Assembly (NCBI GenBank): GCA_034769895.1 | Contig: CM068367.1 | Coordinates: forward strand, 704,786,885-704,850,884 | DNA from: Magicicada septendecula | Lineage: Eukaryota; Arthropoda; Insecta; Hemiptera; Cicadidae | Direction: 5' to 3' | Length of the DNA: 64,000 nucleotides | Part shown: in pieces, positions 18,576 through 30,406 of the stretch | How the letters are laid out: the number at the start of each line of letters is the position of its first letter | Numbering within the stretch: the first letter of the stretch is position 1 | Made by a program: the position numbers and the translations under genes | Notes under the pieces: generated by a model | Seen by the model: the letters and a program-made list of their open reading frames with translations, nothing else | Told to the model about the DNA's origin: nothing | Databases searched by the model: none

Positions 18576-20018
18576 TGTAACGTTCTGGGCTACGTTACAA
18601 ATCCAGGGAACCCATCATAATTGACGCTAGCCAATTATACAGGCTACTGTGTTCTCCGTACATATTCTTGAATCGCAGGTTCGTACAGGGCTACTGTAAC
18701 TGGAGTTAAGTACTTCTTGATTTGGAAGGACCACACCATCGGTATGATAGTTTAGAGGTGGTCTTATCAATTGCACTACTAGTCGGGTGTGTCTTGTACA
18801 TTACTAAGTCACCGACTTGGTACCTAACTAAATTGTTACTGTTATGAACGTTTCTCTCGTGGTATTTTCTGGATTTCTCTAGGTTCGCCCTTGTAATCGA
18901 GTCCGCTTAGGTTGTTTAACTGCGCGGGTGTATCAAATCCACTTTCGCGTATTGACTTATGCAATTCCGCGACTGTTACATTTGCATGGGGTAGACCACG
19001 CAAAAGAGCTTCATAAGACAGCTCGTCCTTTACTAGTAAATCTGGATTAAATTGTGCCATTTTTATCTTATTTCTAACACATTAAAATTTACTTAAAGTT
19101 GATTTTACTACACTATACACTTATTACATAGACAATTTATTTCTTGGTTAAATCATTTGCATTGTTCACAAGAGAATAATTTCTCTTCTAAGGGAAGGAC
19201 AAAAATTCCACACACACTTCAATGTAAAGTCAACGATCAGCTATTCGCTGGAATGTAGGTCACCCTAGTTTATTTAGTAAACAATGGCAAGGTAGTTGTA
19301 TGCGTGGGAACGCGAGGGTTACATTCAAGTATTGTTCTCTATAACAATAGCTAAGGCTATCTTTCTCGACCGGTTTCAACTGGGGAAGCCAGTTGTACAA
19401 AGGGGTGAATCCGATTCAACGAAACACGCTTTACAAGATACAGGTGTATTACGGTAGTAGAGTCCGAGTTTAGTACTTAATTGTCTTACGTTCTACCTTT
19501 AATTTTGAAATTATTTTTAATTTTTTGCTAACCAAATTAAGTTACGAATTTCTTTACACGTAATTAACCGAGTCTACTTTAGTCAGGAGTTTATATTATT
19601 ATTATTATTTTTTTTTTACCGTAACGACAGACATACACTTACATACTATGCAGGCATATTCAGGAAACTACATGTCTTGAATTGTCCCAATATACACCTG
19701 TTAAAGACTGAACAGTTTGACAAGCACTAAAATTCATGTACGTACTTGCATTGGCGTAATACAATGATAGTCGGAATTATTTTGCGTATCTTAAACAAAT
19801 TACATCATACGCAAATTATTAGATAATCTAGTACAAAACAAATTCACCTTATGAAAATTACTGTTAACATGAAATACAATAACTGAGTGCATAGATCAGC
19901 AGAGAGTTATCTATTTTACTACTTAACAATTTTTTTTTTATTTAGCAGAGTGGCGCATTTTTGTTTGCGTCACGATGCTTACAAACCTTTTATATAAATA
20001 AGCAAAGTGGCACATTTT
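18576..20018 (-). repeat. Array unit 1, truncated left terminal copy
   Basis: It keeps only the first 70 bp of the LTR edge (18576-18645), joined at ~18646-18648 to the integrase end. About 2.03 kb present in other units (counterpart of 20089-22116) is missing. It has a TTATTATTATTA stretch before the T run near 19610 that other units mostly lack. Confidence 0.85.
18842..19060 (-). pseudogene. gag-like start, unit 1
   Basis: 72 codons, MAQFNPDLLVKDELSYEALL. The pattern DEL-YE-L-RGL followed by VAELHKSIR resembles the N-terminus of gag proteins of many animal gypsy-type elements. The last ~18 codons are integrase DNA read in the wrong frame. Variant Gly at 57, Ser at 72. Confidence 0.7.
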
Positions 20019-20021
20019 TGT
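19944..20021. repeat. Duplicated 21-base motif next to the LTR edge
   Basis: AGCAGAGTGGCGCATTTTTG (19944) and AGCAAAGTGGCACATTTTTG (20001) lie 57 bp apart, immediately left of TGTAACG, in the place expected for the primer-binding site of the minus-strand element. Both copies recur in every unit. See findings for the tRNA resemblance. Confidence 0.8.
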
Positions 20022-21122
20022 AACGTTCTGGGCTACGTTACAAATCCAGGGAACCCATCATAATTGACGCTAGCCAATTATACAGGCTGCCTACGTTGTA
20101 ACGAACTGAAATTAAATTCAACACAAAGAACAATAATATTTACTCTTTTGATTAGGACACAAGGGGAAGGTATTTCACTGATTTATGCACTCACTTCAAT
20201 CTGTAATAAGATGACATCTCTTTATTAACAAATTATATAAATAGATCCCATAACATAAATTATACTGAAATATTCAAAAAGGTTTTCTGTAAAACAAGGG
20301 ATCATATTGATCATGTTATTTACCTCGGATCCGAGTCTCGTTATATATAATAAAGACATCTGAATGATACTATGCTCATCTAGGAGCTTGCATGATTACA
20401 TAAACCATTTGAAGAATGGTATTATTTCTTTAAGTGATTATAACTTACATTTCAAAATTAACGTTACAACGTATGATTTTCGATACTACAGTTTATATTT
20501 CTTAGGTTTTATTTATTACTTAAAGAAAATTATAGTCTCTTGAAAAAAGTCTCTTTCATCTATAAAAGTTATGTTTTAAATGTACTTAATTCTCGATAGG
20601 CAAGCTATCGAGTCACCTCTACAATAAGCTTTGCTGTCCTCGTCCTGGGGTGTGACTCTTGGGAATTCTGGTAGTCGGTGTAGTCATCTGGGTCGAGCCT
20701 CTGGTGAATATCTTATAGCTGTATTAGTGAGGAGATTGATGTAATGCTGCACGAAGTTGGGTTGATCCACGTAGGTCCTGGTCAGCCGTGTATGGGTTGT
20801 AGACGTCCGTATATACAATTTGGCAGGTCACATATTCTCAGGTAGAGTTGTACTGGAGTTTGCATCTTAAGTAGAGACGTCACCTTGTTTACGAGTTCTT
20901 AATTTTTCTTATATTACTACATTTCTTGAATAAACCTTTTACTACATTTACTACATCATATACACATATAACGATCACTAGCTCCCCACGTTTTTTGTTT
21001 AGTGGTAGCTAACCATTATTTTAAAGTTTAAATAACTCATTTCTGCAGAGCCCTCACTTGGAGGTGTGTACTGTCTGAACGCCGCATCGTAACTCTTACC
21101 TCGATACGACAGGGGCATTACA
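20019..21122 (-). repeat. Putative LTR of the array unit (left edge firm, right edge uncertain)
   Basis: Given for unit 2. The left edge TGTAACGTT is supported by the sharp array boundary at 18576. Two right edges are possible: ...GGGGCATTACA at 21122 (LTR ~1.10 kb, ends TGTAA/TTACA) or ...TCATCACA at 21568 (~1.55 kb, preceded on the minus strand by GCGGCGGAGTA). TG...CA ends fit both. Confidence 0.45.
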
Positions 21123-21663
21123 ACGAAGCGGAGCGAGTACTCCGCCATAATATAGTTCCAACTTTTATTTAAATAGACATTCTTATAGCAAGATGAAACA
21201 AATTATTTAGACTTATTTAGTTTACAGGGACTATTTTAACTACTACTGGTGCCTTCAAATTATTAATTACTTACATCACGATTTTCAGGTATTTCTAAGT
21301 TACAGACGGTTCGCTAAGCACGTTGTGTCCGGAATTAAACAGGTCAACGCATGATGATTTACTAAAGGGTTAACTGTAATATTATTAACTTTTTCCAATA
21401 CGATTTTTTTTATTTCTTGTTTAGTTAGAATTTCTCAATTTAAATCTCATACTTATTCTGAGTTAGATCAGGGGTATTAGGTTTAATTGTGCGATTTAAA
21501 AATACATAATTGCTTTCTCAGTTTTTTTATTATTTATATCTTTTTTTATTATTAATTAAATCATCACATACTCCGCCGCTTAAAATCGACATTGGGAATT
21601 TTAGTAAGGAAAAATTCAAAGGTGGGGGACTTGGAGTATGCTTGGTGTTAATGTGTGGAATTT

Positions 21664-21688
21664 CTCTCCCCCTTTTTCTTTTTCTTTC
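21664..21688 (-). promoter_or_regulatory. Polypurine-tract-like sequence (unit 2; repeated in every complete unit)
   Basis: On the minus strand GAAAGAAAAAGAAAAAGGGG followed by GAG. It lies between the integrase remnant and the LTR, where a second-strand primer would be expected, although it is not directly next to a TG. It may be an internal purine tract rather than the working one. Confidence 0.35.
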
Positions 21689-22310
21689 ACATTGTTATTG
21701 GTATGTGTTATACACATTTATTTCTTCTCTATAATAAAACAATATACATATATATTTTCTTACATACTACTTTTTTCATGATATAAAATTCACACTTAAG
21801 ATCTACATTTTAGAACACAAAACGTTTTCTTATGTCTATTACTTAAATCTACTACCGGTTTTTTCTTTGGGTTTTTGTTACTCTCTTCATAGAGTAATTT
21901 TCTAAATATTTTGTTATTTAGAGGTCATTAAGTACTCATTTGCTTATCTCTCGCTGAACAGGATCTCAGGTTGATCAGGCCTCATTTCCAAATTCTACGA
22001 TTAACACTTAGCATGGTTACTGAAGTATAAGATAACTTGTCTACCTTGTATTACCTTTTCTATTTTTGACGATGCTATTTCCTCTTTTCTTCTTATACAA
22101 TTTTATCTGCGAAATATGTGTTCTCCGTACATATTCATGAGTCGCAGGTTCGTACAGGGCTACTGTAACTGGAGTTAAGTACTTCTTGATTTGGAAGGAC
22201 CACACCATCGGTATGATAGTTTAGAGCTGGTCTTATCAATTGAACTACTAGTCGGGTGTGTCTTGTACATTACTAAGTCACCGACTTGGTACCTAACTAA
22301 ATTGTTACTG

Positions 22311-22529
22311 TTATGAACGTTTCTCTCGTGGTATTTTCTGGATTTCTCTAGGTTCGCTCTTGTAATCGAGTCCGCTTAGGTTGTTTAACTGCGCGGGTGT
22401 ATCAAATACACTTTCGCGTATTGACTTATGCAATTCCGCGACTGTTACATTTGCATGGGGTAGACCACGCAAAAGAGCTTCATAAGACAGCTCGTCCTTT
22501 ACTAGTAAATCTGGATTATATTGTGCCAT
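22311..22529 (-). pseudogene. gag-like start, unit 2
   Basis: Same 72-codon fragment. Variants Tyr4, Val41 and Ser72. Confidence 0.7.
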
Positions 22530-23483
22530 TTTTATCTTATTTCTAACACATTAAAATTTACTTAAAATTGATTTTACTACACTATACACTTATTACATAG
22601 ACAATTTATTTCTTGGTTAAATCACTTGCATTGTTCACAAGAGAATAATTTCTCTTCTAAGGGAAGGACAAAAATTCCACACACACTTCAATGTAAAGTC
22701 AACGATCAGCTGTTCGCTGGAATGTAGGTCACCCTAGTTTATTTAGTAAACAATGGCAAGGTAGTTGTATGCGTGGGAACGCGAGGGTTTCATTCAAGTA
22801 TTGTTCTCTATAACAATAGCTACGGCTATCTTTCTCGACCGGTTTCAACTGGGGAAGCCAGTTGTACCAAGGGGTGAATCCGATTCAACGAAACACGCTT
22901 CACAAGATACAGGTGTATTACGGTAGTAACAGTCCGAGTTTAGTAATTAATTGTCTTACGTTCTACCTTTAATTTTGAAATTATTTTTAATTTTTTGCTA
23001 ACAAAATTAAGTTACGAATTTCTTTACACGTAATTAGCCGAGTCTACTTTAGTCAGGAGTTTATATTATTTTTTTTTTTTTACCGTGACGACAGACATAC
23101 ACTTACATACTATGCAGGCATATTCAGGAAACTACAGGTCTTGAATTGTCCCAATATAAACCTGTTAAAGACTGAACAGTTTGACAAGCACTAAAATTCA
23201 TGTACGTACTTGCATTGGCGTAATACAATGATAGTCGGTATTATTTTGCGTATCTTAAACAAATTACATCATACGCAAATTATTACATAATCTAGTACAA
23301 AATAAATTCACCTTATGAAAATTACTTTTAACATGAAATACAATAACTGTGTGCATAGATCAGCAGATAGTTATCTATTTTACTACTTAACAATTTTTTT
23401 TTTAATTTAGCAGAGTGGCGCATTTTTGTTTGCGTCACGATGCTTACAAACCTTTTATATAAATAAGCAAAGTGGCACATTTT

Positions 23484-26400
23484 TGTAACGTTCTGGGCTA
23501 CGTTACAAATCCAGGGAACCCATCATAATTGACGCTAGCCAATTATACAGGCTGCCTACGTTGTAACGAACTGAAATTAAATTCAACACAAAGAACAATA
23601 ATATTTACTCTTTTGATTAGAACACAAGGGGAAGGTATTTCACTGATTTATGCACTCACTTCAATCTGTAATAAGATGACATCTCTTTATTAACAAATTA
23701 TATAAATAGATCCCACAACATAAATTATACTGAAATATTCAAAAAGGTTTTCTGTAAAACAAGGCATCATATTGATCATGTTATTTACCTCGGATCCGAG
23801 TCTCGTTATATATAGTAAAGACATCTGAATGATACTATGCTCATCTAGGAGCTTGCATGATTACATAAACCATTTGAAGAATGGTATTATTTCTTTAAGT
23901 GATTATAACTTACATTTCAAAATTAACGTTACAACGTATGATTTTCGATACTACAGTTTATATTTCTTAGGTTTTATTTATTACTTAAAGAAAATTATAG
24001 TCTCTTGAAAAAAGTCTCTTTCATCTATAAAAGTTATGTTTTAAATGTACTTAATTCTCGATAGGCAAGCTATCGAGTCACCTCTACAATAAGCTTTGCT
24101 GTCCTCGTCCTGGGGTGTGACTCTTGGGAATTCTGGTAGTCGGTGTAGTCATCTGGGTCGAGTCTCTGGTGAATATCTTATAGCTGTATTAGTGAGGAGA
24201 TTGATGTAATGCTGCACGAAGTTGGGTTGATCCACGTAGGTCCTGGTCAGCCGTGTATGGGTTGTAGACGTCCGTATATACTATTTGGCAGGTCACATAT
24301 TCACAGGTAGAGTTGTACTGGAGTTTGCATCTTAAGTAGAGACGTCACCTTGTTTACGAGTTCTTAATTTTTCTTATATTACTACATTTCTTGAATAAAC
24401 CTTTTACTACATTTACTACATCATATACACATATAACGATCACTAGCTCCCCACGTTTTTTGTTTAGTGGTAGCTAACCATTATTTTAAAGTTTAAATAA
24501 CTCATTTTTGCAGAGCCCTCGCTTGGAGGTGTGTACTGTCTGAACGCCGCAACGTAACTCTTACCTCGATACGACAGGGGCATTACAACGAAGCGGAGCG
24601 AGTACTCCGCCATAATATAGTTCCAACTTTTATTTAAATAGACATTCTTATAGCAAGATGAAACAAATTATTTAGACTTATTTAGTTTACAGGGACTATT
24701 TTAACTACTACTGGTGCCTTCAAATTATTAATTACTTACATCACGATTTTCAGGTATTTCTAAGTTACAGACGGTTCGCTAAGCATGTTGTGTCTGGAAT
24801 TAAACAGGTCAACGCATGATGATTTACTAAAGGGTTAACTGTAATATTATTAACTTTTTCCAATACGATTTTTTTTAATTTCTTGTTTCGTTAGAATTTC
24901 TCAATTTAAATCTCATACTTATTCTGAGTTAGATCAGGGGTATTAGGTTTAATTGTGCGATTTAAAAATACATAATTGCTTTCTCAGTTTTTTTATTATT
25001 TATATCTTTTTTTATTATTAATTAAATCATCACATACTCCGCCGCTTAAAATCGACATTGGGAATTTTAGTAAGGAAAAATTCAAAGGTGGGGGACTTGG
25101 AGTATGCTTGGTGTTAATTTGTGGAATTTCTCTCCCCCTTTTTCTTTTTCTTTCACATTGTTATTGGTGTGTGTTATACACATTTATTTCTTCTCTATAA
25201 TAAAACAATATACATATATATTTTCTTACATACTACTTTTTTCATGATATAAAATTCACACTTAAGATCTACATTTTAGAACACAAAACGTTTTCTTATG
25301 TCTACTACTTAAATCTACTACCGGTTTTTTCTTTGGGTTTTTGTTACTCTCTTCATAGAGTAATTTTCTAAATATTTTGTTATTTAGAGGTCATTGAGTA
25401 CTCATTTGCTTATCTTTCGCTGAACAGGATCTCAGGTTGATCAGGCCTCATTTCCAAATTCTACGATTAACACTTAGCATGGTTACTGAGGTATAAGATA
25501 ACTTGTCTACCTAGTATTACCTTTTCTATTTTTGACGATTCTATTTCCTCTTTTCTTCTTATACAATTTTATCTGCGAAATATGTGTTCTCCGTACATAT
25601 TCTTGAGTCGCAGGTTCGTACAGGGCTACTGTAACTGGAGTTAAGTACTTCTTGATTTGGAAGGACCACACCATCGGTATGATAGTTTAGAGGTGGTCTT
25701 ATCAATTGCACTACTAGTCGGGTGTGTCTTGTACATTACTAAGTCACCGACTTGGTACCTAACTAAATTGTTACTGTTATGGACGTTTCTCTCGTGGTAT
25801 TTTCTGGATTTCTCTAGGTTCGCTCTTGTAATCGAGTCCGCTTAGGTTGTTTAACTTCGCGGGTGTATCAAATACACTTTCGCGTATTGACTTATGCAAT
25901 TCCACGACTGTTACATTTGCATGGGGTAGACCACGCAAAAGAGCTTCATAAGACAGCTCGTCCTTTACTAGTAAATCTGGATTATATTGTGCCATTTTTA
26001 TCTTATTTCTAACACATTAAAATTTACTTAAAATTGATTTTACTACACTATACACTTATTACATAGACAATTTATTTCTTGGTTACATCATTTGCATTGT
26101 TCACAAGAGAATAATTTCTCTTCTAAGGGAAGGACAAAAATTCCACACACACTTCAATGTAAAGTCAACGATCAGCTGTTCGCTGGAATGTAGGTCACCC
26201 TAGTTTATTTAGTAAACAATGGCAAGGTAGTTGTATGCGTGGGAACGCGAGGGTTACATTCAAGTATTGTTCTCTTTAAAAATAGCTAAGACTATCTTTC
26301 TCGACCGGTTTCAACTGGGGAAGCCAGTTGTACCAAGGGGTGAATCCGATTCAACGAAACACGCTTTACAAGATACAGGTGTATTACGGTAGTAACAGTC

Positions 26401-26949
26401 CGAGTTTAGTAATTAATTGTCTTACGTTCTACCTTTAATTTTGAAATTATTTTTAATTTTTTGCTAACAAAATTAAGTTACGAATTTCTTTAAACGTAAT
26501 TAGCCGAGTCTACTTTAGTCAGGAGTTTATATTATTTTTTTTTTTTTACCGTGACGACAGACATACACTTACATACTATGCAGGCATATTCAGGAAACTA
26601 CAGGTCTTGAATTGTCCCAATATAAACCTGTTAAAGACTGAACAGTTTGACAAGCACTAAAATTCATGTACGTACTTGCATTGGCGTAATACAATGATAG
26701 TCGGTATTATTTTGCGTATCTTAAACAAATTACATCATACGCAAATTATTACATAATCTAGTACAAAATAAATTCACCTTATGAAAATTACTTTTAACAT
26801 GAAATACAATAACTGAGTGCATAGATCAGCAGAGAGTTATCTATTTTACTACTTAACAATTTTTTTTTTAATTTAGCAGAGTGGCGCATTTTTGTTTGCG
26901 TCACGATGCTTACAAACCTTTTATATAAATAAGCAAAGTGGCACATTTT
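23484..26949 (-). repeat. Array unit 3
   Basis: Complete unit, 3466 bp. Private changes include TGTGTCTGGAATT (~24790) and TCTTTAAAAATAGC (26271). Confidence 0.85.
25777..25995 (-). pseudogene. gag-like start, unit 3
   Basis: Variants Tyr4, Val31, Val41 and Lys47; ends KRP. Confidence 0.7.
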
Positions 26950-29900
26950 TGTAACGTTCTGGGCTACGTTACAAATCCAGGGAACCCATCATAATTGACG
27001 CTAGCCAATTATACAGGCTGCCTACGTTGTAACGAACTGATATTAAATTCAACACAAAGAACAATAATATTTACTCTTTTTACACAAGGGGAAGGTATTT
27101 CACTGATTTATGCACTCACTTCAATCTGTAATAAGATGACATCTCTTTATTAACAAATTATATAAATAGTTCCCATAACATAAATTATACTGAAATATTC
27201 AAAAAGGTTTTCTGTAAAACAAGGGATCGTATTGATCATGTTATTTACCTCGGATCCGAGTCTCGTTATATATAGTAAAGACATCTGAATGATACTATGC
27301 TCATCTAGGAGCTAGCATGATTACATAAACCATTTGAAGAATGGTATTATTTCTTTAAGTGATTATAACTTACATTTCAAAATTAACGTTACAACGTATG
27401 ATTTTCGATACTACAGTTTATATTTCTTAGGTTTTATTTATTACTTAAAGAAAATTATAGTCTCTTGAAAAAAGTCTCTTTCATCTATAAAAGTTATGTT
27501 TTAAATGTACTTAATTCTCGATAGGCAAGCTATGGAGTCACCTCTACAATAAGCTTTGCTGTCCTCGTCCTGGGGTGTGACTCTTGGGAATTCTGGTAGT
27601 CGGTGTAGTCATCTGGGTCGAGTCTCTGGTGAATATCTTATAGCTGTATTAGTGAGGAGATTGATGTAATGCTGCACGAAGTTGGGTTGATCCACGTAGG
27701 TCCTGGTCAGCCGTGTATGGGTTGTAGACGTCCGTATATACTATTTGGCAGGTCACATATTCACAGGTAGAGTTGTACTGGAGTTTGCATCTTAAGTAGA
27801 GACGTCACCTTGTTTACGAGTTCTTAATTTTTCTTATATTACTACATTTCTTGAATAAACCTTTTACTACATTTACTACATCATATACACATATAACGAT
27901 CACTAGCTGCCCACGTTTTTTGTTTAGTGGTAGCTAACCATTATTTTAAAGTTTAAATAACTCATTTTTGCAGAGCCCTCGCTTGGAGGTGTGTACTGTC
28001 TGAACGCCGCATCGTAACTCTTACCTCGATACGACAGGGGCATTACAACGAAGCGGAGCGAGTACTCCGCCATAATATAGTTCCAACTTTCATTTAAATA
28101 GACATTCTTATAGCAAGATGAAACAAATTATTTAGACTTATTTAGTTTACAGGGACTATTTTAACTACTACTGGTGCGTTCAAATTATTAATTACTTACA
28201 TCACGATTTTCAGGTATTTCTAAGTTACAGACGGTTCGCTAAGCACGTTGTGTCCGGAATTAAACAGGTCAACGCATGATGATTTACTAAAGGGTTAACT
28301 ATAATATTATTAACTTTTTCCAATACGATTTTTTTTATTTCTTGTTTAGTTAGAATTTCTCAATTTAAATCTCATACTTATTCTGAGTTAGATCAGGGGT
28401 ATTAGGTTTAATTGTGCGATTTAAAAATACATAATTGCTTTCTCAGTTTTTTTATTATTTATATCTTTTTTATTATTAATTAAATCATCACATACTCCGC
28501 CGCTTAAAATCGACATTGGGAATTTTAGTAAGGAAAAATTCAAAGGTGGGGGACTTGGAGTATGCTTGGTGTTAATGTGTGGAATTTCTCTCCCCTTTTT
28601 CTTTTTCTTTCACATTGTTATTGGTATGTGTTATACACATTTATTTCTTCTCTATAATAAAACAATATACATATATATTTTCTTACATACTACTTTTTTC
28701 ATGATATAAAATTCACACTTAAGATCTACATTTTAGAACACAAAACTTTTTCTTATGTCTACTGCTTAAATCTACTACCGGTTTTTTCTTTGGGTTTTTG
28801 ATACTCTCTTCATAGAGTAATTTTCTAAATATTTTGTTATTTAGAGGTCATTGAGTACTCATTTGCTTATCTTTCGCTGAACAGGATCTCAGGTTGATCA
28901 GGCCTCATTTCCAAATTCTACGATTAACACTTAGCATGGTTACTGAGGTATAAGATAACTTGTCTACCTAGTATTACCTTTTCTATTTTTGACGATTCTA
29001 TTTCCTCTTTTCTTCTTATACAATTTTATCTGCGAAATATGTGTTCTCCGTACATATTCTTGAGTCGCAGGTTCGTACAGGGCTACTGTAACTGGAGTTA
29101 AGTACTTCTTGATTTGGAAGGACCACACCATCGGTATGATAGTTTAGAGGTGGTCTTATCAATTGCACTACTAGCCGGGTGTGTCTTGTACATTACTAAG
29201 TCACCGACTAGGTACCTTACTAAATTGTTACTGTTATGGACGTTTCTCTCGTGGTAATTTCTGGATTTCTCTAGGTTCGCTCTTGTAATCGAGTCCGCTT
29301 AGGTTGTTTAACTGCGCGGGTGTATCAAATCCACTTTCGCGTATTGACTTATGCAATTCCGCGACTGTTACATTTGCATGGGGTAGACCACGCAAAAGAG
29401 CTTCATAAGACAGCTCGTCCTTTACTAGTAAATCTGGATTAAATTGTGCCATTTTTTCTTATTTCTAACACATTAAAATTTACTTAAAATTGATTTTACT
29501 ACACTATACACTTATTACATAGACAATTTATTTCTTGGTTAAATCATTTGCATTGTTCACAAGAGAATAATTTCTCTTCTAAGGGAAGGACAAAAATTCC
29601 ACACACACTTCAATGTAAAGTCAACGATCAGCTGTTCGCTGGAATGTAGGTCACCCTAGTTTATTTAGTAAACAATGGCAAGGTAGTTGTATGCGTGGGA
29701 ACGCGAGGGTTACATTCAAGTATTGTTCTCTATAACAATAGCTACGGCTATCTTTCTCGACCGGTTTCAACTGGGGAAGCCAGTTGTACCAAGGGGTGAA
29801 TCCGATTCAACGAAACACGCTTTACAAGATACAGGTGTATTACGGTAGTAACAGTCCGAGTTTAGTAATTAATTGTCTTACGTTCTACCTTTAATTTTGA

Positions 29901-30406
29901 AATTATTTTTAATTTTTTGCTAACAAAATTAAGTTACGAATTTCTTTACACGTAATTAACCGAGTCTACTTTAGTCAGGAGTTTATATATTTTTTTTTTT
30001 TTTAACCGTGACGACAGACATACACTTACATACTATGCAGGCATATTCAGGAAACTACAGGTCTTGAATTGTCCCAATATAAACCTGTTAAAGACTGAAC
30101 AGTTTGACAAGCACTAAAATTCATGTACGTACTTGCATTGGCGTAATACAATGATAGTCGGTATTATTTTGCGTATCTTAAACAAATTACATCATACGCA
30201 AATTATTACATAATCTAGTACAAAATAAATTCACCTTATGAAAATTACTGTTAACATGAAATACAATAACTGAGTGCATAGATCAGCAGAGAGTTATCTA
30301 TTTTACTACTTAACAATTTTTTTTTTAATTTAGCAGAGTGGCGCATTTTTGTTTGCGTCACGATGCTTACAAACCTTTTATATAAATAAGCAAAGTGGCA
30401 CATTTT
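26950..30406 (-). repeat. Array unit 4
   Basis: Complete unit, 3457 bp. It lacks the GATTAGAA found after CTCTTTT in other units (27080). It shares AGCTGCCCACG with units 7, 10 and 12. Confidence 0.85.
29234..29452 (-). pseudogene. gag-like start, unit 4
   Basis: Variant Leu66 (QKLPREKRP). The leader just before the ATG lacks an AT present in most units. Confidence 0.7.

Larger units (their letters stand above)
20019..23483 (-). repeat. Array unit 2
   Basis: Complete unit, 3465 bp. The purine tract of the minus strand is at 21664-21688. Private changes include ATTCATGAGTC (22133) and GGTTTCATTC (~22787). Confidence 0.85.

Noticed and set aside
19944..19964. tRNA gene or tRNA-derived SINE starting AGCAGAGTGGCGCA
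   Set aside because: Only about 14 bases match; the following sequence cannot form the D, anticodon or T arms of a tRNA.
21510..21734. 74-codon plus-strand hydrophobic ORF in several units (begins MLSQFFYYLYLF)
   Set aside because: It lies across the T-rich strand of the purine tract and LTR region. The Leu/Phe content follows base composition, and one-base indels break it in other units.
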